Source: Inia geoffrensis (taxonomy: Eukaryota; Chordata; Mammalia; Artiodactyla; Iniidae). From it: a stretch of 64,000 nucleotides of DNA. Under the pieces are notes generated by a model. It was not told the DNA's origin. It did no database searches and saw only the letters and a list, made by a program, of their open reading frames with translations. The position numbers were made by a program, and so were the translations under genes. Positions 56,638-64,000 of the stretch are shown here, piece after piece. The stretch lies in contig CM070899.1 of assembly GCA_036417435.1 (NCBI GenBank), positions 147,760,237-147,824,236 on the forward strand, in the 5' to 3' direction. How positions within the stretch are numbered: position 1 is the stretch's first letter; every line of letters begins with the position of its first letter.

Positions 56638-57079
56638 TGTCGTAGGTTGGGTTCCCTGAGAAGCGGACTGTGGGACAGAGCTTTGTGGGCAGGAAGTTTA
56701 CTGGTGAATGTGCTCAGAATCAACATGCTGTGGGGGAGTAAAGACAGTAGGAATGGACAAAGGAAGGAGTGGAATGAACTCTGAGGCACTAGCAACAGAG
56801 ACCTCAGCTAGTCCCTTAGATTGTTCTGCAGCTGAGATACTCTTCAGAGCCCCGAGGCTAGTGGAGCAAACCTTTATACTCCTGCATGGACAGATATTGT
56901 AAGTTGCTCCCAAAAAAGAGAAACATCCTTGGATAGGGTTGATGTTTTGGGTGGAAAATAATTCCCGCAGAAGAACTCAACTAAGACCTTTCAGCCACCA
57001 AGACTCCCATCATTTGGGGGCATGACGGCCTCAGTGCTGAAAGGGGGGATCTGGGTGAAGTACCACAGTACACACTACA
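56638..57079 (+). mobile_element. Solo LTR, 442 bp, family not named
   Basis: TG...CA termini (TGTCGTAGGTTGGG to ACACTACA) and a perfect 5-bp target duplication GCAGG at 56633-56637 and 57080-57084 make this a solo LTR inserted in an older repeat. Internal words: CCCTGAGAAGCGGACTGTGG and GGGCAGGAAGTTTACTGGTG. It is related to the 3959-4401 insertion. I infer an old ERVL-class family. No internal viral genes are present. Confidence 0.85.
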
Positions 57080-57084
57080 GCAGG

Positions 57085-57250
57085 CGAAAGGGAAAAGGGC
57101 ATGATCAGAGGTTGGAGTAGGAGGCAAGGGCTGCCATGCAGTAGCTTATGGGTCATGGGAAGGAGTTTGGCTTTTATTTTAAGGGCAGTGGAAAGACATT
57201 AGACGTGGTTTAAGCAGGGTTTTAATGACTAAATGTGGCTTTTCAGTGTG
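57085..57250 (+). mobile_element. Ancient LINE-like repeat, right part (split)
   Basis: The part beyond the LTR continues the same old repeat: GTAGGAGGCAAGGGCTGCCA, GGTCATGGGAAGGAGTTTGG, TTAAGCAGGGTTTTAATGAC. Confidence 0.6.
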
Positions 57251-58122
57251 TTCTCCTTTGATATTTACACACGACAGATAACATAAGAAAAAGAGGGGAT
57301 AGCACTATGTCACCATTTATAGAATGAAATATTAGAATTGATAAGCTTGGTTATATTTGCCAAGGTAACATAGTTAATAAGTGAGAAAGAAGGGCTCAGG
57401 TCCATGTCTGTTTGGGTCTAAGATTTAAAATTTTTCCACCACACCATGCTGAAGATTTAAACTTTGTTATAACAGAAACTAGTAGTTTTTGTCCACAGTG
57501 TGCATGTGTGTCTGTTTAATGACGAACAGACTCTAGGAAATTGCACCTTTAATCTGGAAGCACTAGAAAAGGCTATCTTTTCTGGTGACAGATTAACAAG
57601 AACACAGGAGGACAGAATTCGAGGGAAGAAAGTGATGCCGTGCTTAAACCTTGGAAACCATTCCCTCATCCAAATTCTAAGTTCTGTCTGTATTGTTTGA
57701 TTTCCTTTAGTAGTTTTGAAGTTTGGATAGGCTTTTGGTTGGGGTTGGTGAAGGGTTTTAGGAAGAAGGATACTTTAGCCACTAAGGAAGAAGGCTAGGC
57801 AGTAGCAAGGTAGAGATTACCCTCTCTTCTCCATCACAGAGCAAAAATAACAAGTGACTCACCTAGAAAAAAGTAGATGAGGTACAGGATCCCTTGGGAA
57901 GATCTACTTACCTGTATGTTCTGGATAAAGGAATCTCTCTGCAATTCTTGGTTTATGTCATTTCTGCTCTAGAAAGCTACCTGAAGGGACTATTGAATTC
58001 TCTAAAGAATTCAGAGACAGAGTCAATGTAAAGACAGAGTCAGAATCAATTTTGTATGAATGAATCTGCATATAGAATGAAAGCTAAATACAGTTTATCA
58101 TGTAACATACAGTTTTATTGTG
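57251..58122. other. Unique sequence
   Basis: Short ORFs only. Nothing recognised. Confidence 0.4.
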
Positions 58123-58464
58123 TAGGGCTGATGAACTCTGGTTCAAGGGCCAAATCTGACCCATAATTTGGTTTTGTGTAGCCCACAAGCTGAGGATAGT
58201 TTTTACATTTTTTTTTACAGGGTTGAAAACAATTGGAATAAGAAGAATATTTTGTGATATGTGAAAATTATATGAAGCTTAAATTTTAGTGTTCATAAAT
58301 CCAGTTTTATTGGAACATAGCCATACCCGTTTGTTTAGATACTGTCTGTGCTTGCTTTTGCCCTGCAATAGCAGAGCTGAAGAGTTGTAACAGAGACTGT
58401 ATTGCCCTCAAAGCTTCAAATATTTACTAACTGGCTCTTGACGGAAAGCGTTTGTTAATGCCTC
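58123..58464. mobile_element. Charlie-type hAT DNA transposon (non-autonomous)
   Basis: About 340 bp. The order of GGCCAAATCTGACCCA, CCAGTTTTATTGGAACATAG, CCATACCCGTTTGTTTAGAT, AGAGACTGTATTGCCCTCAA and TATTTACTAACTGGCTCTTG is that of a short Charlie-family element. Terminal repeats are decayed (TAGGGCTGATGAACT against the complement of TTTGTTAATGCCTCT). Orientation is given as undetermined. Confidence 0.88.
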
Positions 58465-58485
58465 TTCTTATTCAGATATGGCTTT

Positions 58486-58625
58486 GAGTAGTGCTCCTCA
58501 AGCTTTGCCCAAAGATGCCTGGGGATTTTGTTAAAATGCAGATTTGCATTCAGTGGGTCTGGGGTGAGACCTAACGAACTTCAGGCGATGCTGATGCTAC
58601 AGGCCCACAGACTACACTTTGAGTC
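58486..58625 (+). mobile_element. MER5-type hAT MITE
   Basis: AGTAGTGCTCCTCAAGCTTT start, CTGGGGATTTTGTTAAAATG, CAGTGGGTCTGGGGTGAGAC, GCGATGCTGATGCTACAGGC and an ACACTTTGAGT end: the MER5 order over its full length. Confidence 0.88.
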
Positions 58626-58676
58626 ATGACAGCTTCGAGGATGCCCTATGCCCTTTGATTCTGGTATCATCTAGAT

Positions 58677-58898
58677 CAGGGATGCCCAACCCCAGGGCCT
58701 CGGACCAGTACTGGTCTGTGGCCTGTTAGGAACCGGGCCGCACAGCAGGAGGTGAGTGGTGGGTGAGTGAGCACAGCTTCATCTGTAGCTCCGCATCGCT
58801 CACATTACTGCCTGAACTATCCGCCTGCCGCCCCGGTTCGTGGAAAAATTGTCTTCCATGAAACCGGTCCCTAGTGCCAAAAAGGTTGGGGACTGCTG
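58677..58898. mobile_element. hAT-type MITE with perfect 8-bp target duplication
   Basis: 222 bp with terminal repeats CAGGGATGCCCAACCCCAGG and the complement of GGTTGGGGACTGCTG. The flanking ATCTAGAT occurs at 58669-58676 and 58899-58906. An 8-bp duplication and CAGNG-type ends are hAT hallmarks. The inner parts GGCCTGTTAGGAACCGGGCC and GGAAAAATTGTCTTCCATGA are those of a common mammalian MITE. The middle of the consensus has been lost. The 83-codon ORF that overlaps it is accidental. Confidence 0.95.
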
Positions 58899-58974
58899 AT
58901 CTAGATCATTCATGGATTGATGCTGCTTCGCTCTGTGCCATTTTTGTTCTAGGGCTTGCAGTACAGAGATGTTA

Positions 58975-59140
58975 GAGCAAATGTAGACTCTAGAGTCATC
59001 ATTCTGGGTACAAATCCTAGTCGTTTCACCTCCTAGCTGGGTAAAGGGCATGCTCTTTAAACCATCTGTGCCTCAGTGTACTCTCGGAGAATATTGAAAC
59101 AAATTAAGTTCTTATTTTCAAGTGAAGTTGTGAGGATTTA
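58975..59140 (+). mobile_element. MIR SINE, main part (split)
   Basis: Forward MIR: TAGAGTCATCATTCTGGGTA, CAAATCCTAGTCGTTTCACC, CATCTGTGCCTCAGTGTACT and GAAGTTGTGAGGATTTAAAG. It is cut by a SINE whose target duplication begins at 59141. Confidence 0.82.
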
Positions 59141-59155
59141 AAGAGAAAAATCCAT

Positions 59156-59265
59156 GGGAATTCCCTGGCGGTCCAGTGGTTAGGACTTTGTGCCCAGGTT
59201 CAACCTCTGGTCTGGGAACTAAGATCCCACAAGCCATGTGGCACAGCCAAAAAAAAAAAAAAAAA
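59156..59265 (+). mobile_element. CHR SINE, short form, full length
   Basis: Forward short-form copy: GGGAATTCCCTGGCGGTCCA, GTGGTTAGGACTTTGTGCCC, GTCTGGGAACTAAGATCCCA and a poly(A). The duplications AAGAGAAAAATCCAT (59141-59155) and AAGAGAGAAATCCAT (59266-59280) differ at one base. Confidence 0.96.
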
Positions 59266-59280
59266 AAGAGAGAAATCCAT

Positions 59281-59340
59281 GTAAACTGCTAACAATAGTG
59301 CCTGACACATAAGACATACTCAATTATTGTTTACTCCATT
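59281..59340 (+). mobile_element. MIR SINE, 3' end (split)
   Basis: AACAATAGTGCCTGACACAT and ACTCAATTATTGTT complete the MIR cut by the SINE at 59156. Confidence 0.8.
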
Positions 59341-60264
59341 TGAACAATTGATACTCAAAAAATATAATTCTTATTCCCTTAATTTGCAATTACTAGAAAA
59401 TCTTATTTTTAAGTTTAAAGTTTTAATTTTATATCCAAGGACAATTTTTTCTGTCCTTCATTCTGCTCTGTAAAATTTCCGTTACTTTCTTTATTTTCCC
59501 ATCATTTTCCCATCATTTCTATGTAGCTCTGTTTTGGTTCTCTGTTTCATTTGCCTCTTCTCTACTGCTTTACCAAAGAGGATTTATAATTCGCTATTTT
59601 AACTCGCAGGTTGAACAAAACTGTAAGAGCATGTCTTTGAGAAGCCATGAAGATGATAACGGTGCCCCTTCAGTAAACTTGCCGAAGTCACAGATTTTGT
59701 TCTTTAATATTTGACATTCATTTTCATGCAAGATGGCACAAACAACTCACAAGTATATGTGCAGTTTTTTTGTAATCTATTACAATGCATGAACAAGAAA
59801 CATATATTCTTATTTTTCACACTGCCAGGTCTTAAATCTGTGGTCCTTAATTTCTTTTGGATCTTGGATCTCTTTGAGGATCTGATGAAATCATCTCACC
59901 CAAGATAAATGCATATACACAAGCATTTTTATACACAAAACTTATGGAGTCTATTACCCAACATGGGCACTCCGTGAACCTCAAGTTAAGAACTCCCGAC
60001 TAGTCACTTTTCACCGGCAGAGATTCGATCTTATCTTTATACTTACATCACATCTTTACAGAGCCTGGCACAGAGATACCCAATTAATACCTGGTGTCTA
60101 TTTGAACTTGACTTTTATGAAGGTGACTTCAAAACGTCTCCCTTCAGCCAGGAACTTTATTTTAAGTACCAGATACATATACCCAACTGTCTTTCCATCT
60201 CAACCCAGTTCTCTCTTACCTGTCTCTACCTCGAAATATCTAAAATGCAACTCTGCTTTCTCTA
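59341..60264. other. Unique sequence
   Basis: Short ORFs only. Nothing recognised. Confidence 0.4.
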
Positions 60265-60400
60265 TGAGAGAGTATGGCTTTGGAGACAGAAATCAGTCCA
60301 TCTAACTCAGCTGACATTGAGTATCATGCATGTATCTGTTTCCTTATCTGTCAAGCAATGGTAATAATGTCTTCCCCAAGGGAGTGTTAGGAACCGGAAT
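60265..60400 (+). mobile_element. MIR SINE, decayed
   Basis: GAGAGTATGGCTTTGGAGAC and TTTCCTTATCTGTCAAGCAA then GGTAATAATGTCTTCCCCAA fit a forward MIR with internal losses. Confidence 0.6.
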
Positions 60401-60429
60401 CTCCTGCTCAGGATCTATCAGTCTGATAC

Positions 60430-61060
60430 TTCTAACCCTAAACTCATCAGAGAAGATTTCCTTACCTTTATGAGACTCAGAAGAATATTAAAGATTCTTC
60501 CTCTGGAAACCCCCCCTTGAACCTCCAGCCTGGCTAAGTCTCCTCTTCTGAGCTCCCATTGTGCTGTGGACACAATCAATCTCACCTGTTTATCTGTCTG
60601 TCTGCCCCCTCCTCAAGCGAGGAGAGTAGGAACTCTTCACCTTCGTACTCTCAAGGTCTTGCATAATTTCTGGTTCATGATAAAATCTATTAAATACAAG
60701 GTAGCATTTACAAAATGCCTTATGCTGCCGGACCTCTACTGAATGCGTTCCCATCTCCTGACGGCTTTAGCCTATATCCATGCATCCAACTTGGAAACCT
60801 TAGTGTCATTTTCAACTCCTTCTTTCCATTACCCCTATTTTAATTAATTATCAAGCCTTAGTGATTCTACCTCTTTCATATCCTTTCTTTCATTTTCATT
60901 CTTGCCTGGTTTAAATTTTTCCCGTCTATTGCTTAAATTTTTAATACCACTCTTCTAATCAGCTGGGTTTTTTTGCCCCCGGTTTTCCATTCTGTCTTTC
61001 CACCAGAAGTTAGTTTCCTTTGATCCTAAAACACAGATATTAATGCATTACTCTCTTTAA
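60430..61060 (+). mobile_element. L2 LINE fragments
   Basis: CTGAGCTCCCATTGTGCTGT, CTGTTTATCTGTCTGTCTGC and GGAGAGTAGGAACTCTTCAC give an L2 3' region. A second L2-like part (TTAGTGTCATTTTCAACTCC, ATTATCAAGCCTTAGTGATT) covers about 60770-61050. They may be two separate insertions. Confidence 0.6.
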
Positions 61061-61205
61061 TGGTCATCAACCCATAGGCTTAATATGAATATTCATGAGC
61101 CTAACCCAGACCTATTGAAAGAATCTGAATCCCAGGACTCTGTATATTTACCAAGGTTCCCATGTAGTTTGGTACATCCTCAGATTGGGGAAGTCCTGAC
61201 CTAAC

Positions 61206-61385
61206 CTACTGTTTCTCAAACTTTGCCTCAGATCCCTCAGTTGTGTTTCTTCAAATGTAAATTCCTGGACTTCCTCCCAAAGGTAGGATTCAGGAGATTT
61301 GAGGGAGGCCTGAGGATCTGCACAGTAACCCCTTCCCCAAGTGGTTCTGATGCAGGTAGTCTATAGAATTACCCTTGAGCGGCCC
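61206..61385 (+). mobile_element. MER5-type hAT MITE
   Basis: CTGTTTCTCAAACTTTGCCT at the start, GGATCTGCACAGTAACCCC and GTGGTTCTGATGCAGGTAGT near the end. Moderately diverged. Confidence 0.75.
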
Positions 61386-61489
61386 TAGCTGATGGGTCTA
61401 AAACTTGAATCACACACAAAGCTCTTCACAAACCTTGGCTTCATTTCCTCCTTCCCCTTCCCCCCGCCCCCATATATTAGACCCTCAGG

Positions 61490-61735
61490 AAGGCAGAATT
61501 GCATAGCAGCTAAGAGCTGAGCACCAGCATCACACTTCCCTGGGTTCAAATCTAGGCTTTTCTATTTACTAGGTATGTGAGCTAGTAAAGTGCTTAACCT
61601 CTATACACCTTAGCCTCCTCGTCTTTAATTTGGAGGTAATGATATAATTGCTGCCTGCCATTTTTGTGCCAAATGCTAAATGAAGATAAAATATACAGAG
61701 TTCTTCATATAATGTAATGCACATTATACATCCTC
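61490..61735 (+). mobile_element. MIR SINE
   Basis: Nearly complete forward MIR: CTTCCCTGGGTTCAAATCTA, CTATTTACTAGGTATGTGAG, AAAGTGCTTAACCTCTATAC, CGTCTTTAATTTGGAGGTAA. Confidence 0.9.
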
Positions 61736-61879
61736 CATAAGGGCATCTCTTATTATTCACCACTCCTGATCTACACTGTGGATTTGGATGTCTGTCTTTC
61801 TTTGCTTATACTGTTTCTTCTAACCAGTTTGCCTTCTCCCCATTTTTTCCCTTCTATTTCCATACCCTTCTAGGCCCAG

Positions 61880-62150
61880 GATATACATGACTCTTTAACA
61901 TCTTTCTTAATGCATTCCACTTCTTCAATCCCTTACTTAAGTAGTAGTCCTTATTCACTACCTGTGCTTTGTTAATCACATCATCATAATTGCTCTCACA
62001 TTTCATTACGGTCATGTGTATGTTTCCCTCACTGGCAGAATGGTGAGACCCTTAGACATGAACTCTGTCTCATTCAACTTTGTAACCCAGGCACCTAGCA
62101 CAGTCAGTTTCCCAGAGTGGGCATGCAACAACCGTTTGCTGCACGAATGA
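61880..62150 (+). mobile_element. L2 LINE 3' region
   Basis: Forward L2: ATGGTGAGACCCTTAGACAT, GAACTCTGTCTCATTCAACT, CCCAGGCACCTAGCACAGTC and GGGCATGCAACAACCGTTTG, preceded by weaker L2 sequence. Confidence 0.8.
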
Positions 62151-63083
62151 AAGTGATAAGTACATGGCGAATATAGTTGTTATGAGTAAAAAACTTGAGG
62201 ATAGCTATGAGAATACATTTTTAATATTATTTGGAATCTTTATGACAATTTGTTTTCAACTTCATTCCTATAAGTGAGATACTGGTCAATACAATACATC
62301 TCCATGTGTCATTTGGAATTCAAACATTCTTTTTCTCTCCTTATGTCTCCCTGCTTGTGGGTACTTGGGTCTCAGCTCTGCCTGTCTCTATTGACCCTGC
62401 TCCTTCCTGTGTACTTTTATTCAACTTGGCTACTGCACATTGAATGCTGGTGACCTTTGACATCTTTACTGGGTGGTCGAGTTCCCAGCTCAAGTCTAGA
62501 AAGCCTACCTTTATAGCTTTCCATATTTCCTCTTCACATAATCTTCTAGATGTTTATCGTCATTTCATTTCAGCCCATAGGACTCAAATAATAGTGCACA
62601 TCCCTTCCATGGAACTGGCCAGGATCTGTAGATGCCCTGTGCTCTGTTGTTTTAACCACTCTTCTAGCCCTTGGGGCTGCCTGCTCTTTCTTGCTCTGAT
62701 CTGTAGTCCTTCCTGACCTTTCAGAACTGTCACCAGAGGGTATTCTATAATCAGAAATGAAAGAGTGGAAAGATGAGGTCACAAGGGGATGGCAACAAGG
62801 TGCAACATTTATCCAGAAACACATTTACTCCACCTAAAATCGTCTCCCTTCCTGTTATAGCTCTTTACTTGAAAAAGGAGCTTCCTTCCTCCAAAGGCAG
62901 CTGGTCCTCAGCCCCAGGAGAGCTGAAGTGAAGTCCCAGTCCTGTGGTTCTGCCAGTGCATTGACACCATTGCCTGGGAACAGAATGATGATGGAAATAA
63001 ATAATAAATGATGTGACATTATGGACTTATCAGGGACATTTTGTACTAAGCTGGATGGATGGTTGGATGAAGAATATGGGTCC
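62151..63083. other. Unique sequence
   Basis: ORFs of 84-90 codons on both strands, without domains. A short GGAT patch lies near 63052. No repeat was named. Confidence 0.4.
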
Positions 63084-63092
63084 CATAAAGAC

Positions 63093-63299
63093 TTTTTTTT
63101 TTTTGCGGGGCGTGGGCCTCTCACTGTTGTGGCCTCTCCCCATTGCAGAGCACAGGCTCCGGACGCACAGGCTCAGCGGCCATGGCTCACGGGCCCAGCC
63201 GCTCCGCGGCATGTGGGATCTTCCCAGACCAGGGCACGAACCCACGTCCCCCGCATCGGCAGGCGGACTCTCAACCACTGCGCCACCAGGGAAGCCCCT
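63093..63299 (-). mobile_element. CHR SINE, long form, full length
   Basis: Antisense long-form copy with its poly(A) complement at 63093-63104 and its head complement GCGCCACCAGGGAAGCCCC at the right. The 14-bp target duplication CATAAAGACTTTTT lies at 63084-63097 and 63300-63313. Three overlapping ORFs of 90-107 codons are SINE-derived. Confidence 0.96.
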
Positions 63300-63313
63300 C
63301 ATAAAGACTTTTT

Positions 63314-63859
63314 AGAAACCCAGAAGTCCTTGTTAATGACATAAGCTAAAAATTTGAATAGGAAAGGCCCCTTATTTATTTTTTTTAACGGAAAGTGGCT
63401 TCAGTCTAAAGGGAGATGAAGCCTCAGTTAGCAAGGAATCCCAGACCCATGCCAGAGTGCAAGGCTAATGCATTTAGGTAGCGCCTCCATCTCATCTGTA
63501 AAGGACCTAACCGCTGGATTAATATGAATTTTCCTGCAGTTCTCCAAAGACTCATCCAACAACACTACCCTAAATGTTGTATATTGAATGCATTCTTCTC
63601 TAAGCAGCTGAACTTGTTTGGAATTAAGCCTCTGAACTGGTAACCCCAGGAAAGTGAGAAAAACCAGAAACCCGCCTAATGGGATGGCACATGTTGGACT
63701 TGAATAATCACTGAGAGGACATTGGTTTGCAGAGCCAGCCTGTTTCCTGTAAAGGATTTTCAAAAGTTTCTGGATGAGTTTCAAGTTCCCCTCCTGTACT
63801 TTCTTCTAAATGAGTGGGTTTCACCTGGTCAAAGCAAAGAATGAGAGCACTGAACATCG
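63314..63859. other. Unique sequence
   Basis: The 118-codon minus-strand ORF at 63428-63784 has no recognised domain. No repeat was seen. Confidence 0.35.
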
Positions 63860-64000
63860 TTCACTAATCCTGAACATTTTTATTCAGCTCCCAATTTGGT
63901 TTCCGGTCATATTTGCCCACAATTTTAGCTGTGGCATTTCAGCTAAACAACAGCTGGGAGTTGACAGCAAGCCAGCTGCGGCCTGCTAGAGCAAACATTT
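63860..64000. other. Candidate conserved noncoding block (runs off window)
   Basis: Repeat-free sequence with the dyad-like CAGCTAAACAACAGCTGGGA, an E-box CAGCTG and TTATTCAGCTCCCAATTTGG. Inference from appearance only. It continues past the window end. Confidence 0.2.

Noticed and set aside
1..64000. An intact endogenous or exogenous virus
   Set aside because: Only solo LTRs or LTR-like pieces are seen. No gag, pol or env segment of a retrovirus was recognised, and the RT signals belong to L1 and L3/CR1 LINEs.
1..64000. Host protein-coding exons
   Set aside because: No ORF combined a recognised domain with plausible splice sites. Very short exons cannot be excluded without transcript data.

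Overview
The window is nuclear DNA of a placental mammal, most probably a cetacean (whale or dolphin). The best evidence is eight copies of the tRNA-derived CHR SINE family (seven whole or nearly so, one 5' fragment). They include the long form that carries a composite GC-rich body, and six have matching target-site duplications. Ruminant Bov-A/BovB elements and pig PRE-1 were not seen. A young artiodactyl-type L1 with a GC-rich 5' UTR, plus ancient MIR, L2, L3/CR1, MER5/Charlie and MaLR elements, fits the same placement.

I found no protein-coding gene, no credible host exon and no RNA gene. The window reads as intergenic or deep-intronic sequence in which most recognisable structure is transposon-derived. 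The longest coding relic is a near-full-length minus-strand L1 (20814-26960) with decayed ORF1 and ORF2. Its endonuclease and reverse-transcriptase motifs are still readable, but it is broken by stops and frameshifts and has lost its 3' end.

Layout. 0-10 kb: AT and GT microsatellites, an unnamed 92-bp hairpin, a CHR SINE, an LTR-like insertion in a MIR, an L3/CR1 reverse-transcriptase relic (5820-7470), MER5A, and a set of diverged direct repeats I cannot name. 10-20 kb: four antisense L1 pieces of different ages and two MIRs. 20-27 kb: a CHR fragment fused to the large L1. 27-36 kb: repeat-poor sequence with a palindromic MITE, a MIR, a full match to the CTCF core motif (32115-32129) and two unexplained ORFs. 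36-45 kb: L1 pieces, an MLT1-type LTR nested in a MIR, L2, MIRs and a CHR SINE. 45-58 kb: CHR SINEs, MIRs, L2, two solo LTRs and long unique stretches. 58-64 kb: a tight cluster of three hAT-type DNA transposons, a MIR split by a SINE, L2, MIR and a final CHR SINE.

No new biological system was found. The items most worth a second look are the CTCF motif, the SINE-L1 fusion, a tail-less L1 fragment between 14-bp direct repeats, the unnamed hairpin, the diverged repeats at 7.7-9.5 kb, repeated microsatellite birth at matching L1 positions, a pair of related LTRs 53 kb apart, and four unique AT-rich blocks that look like conserved noncoding sequence. Family names come from memory of consensus sequences, so boundaries of old elements are approximate.
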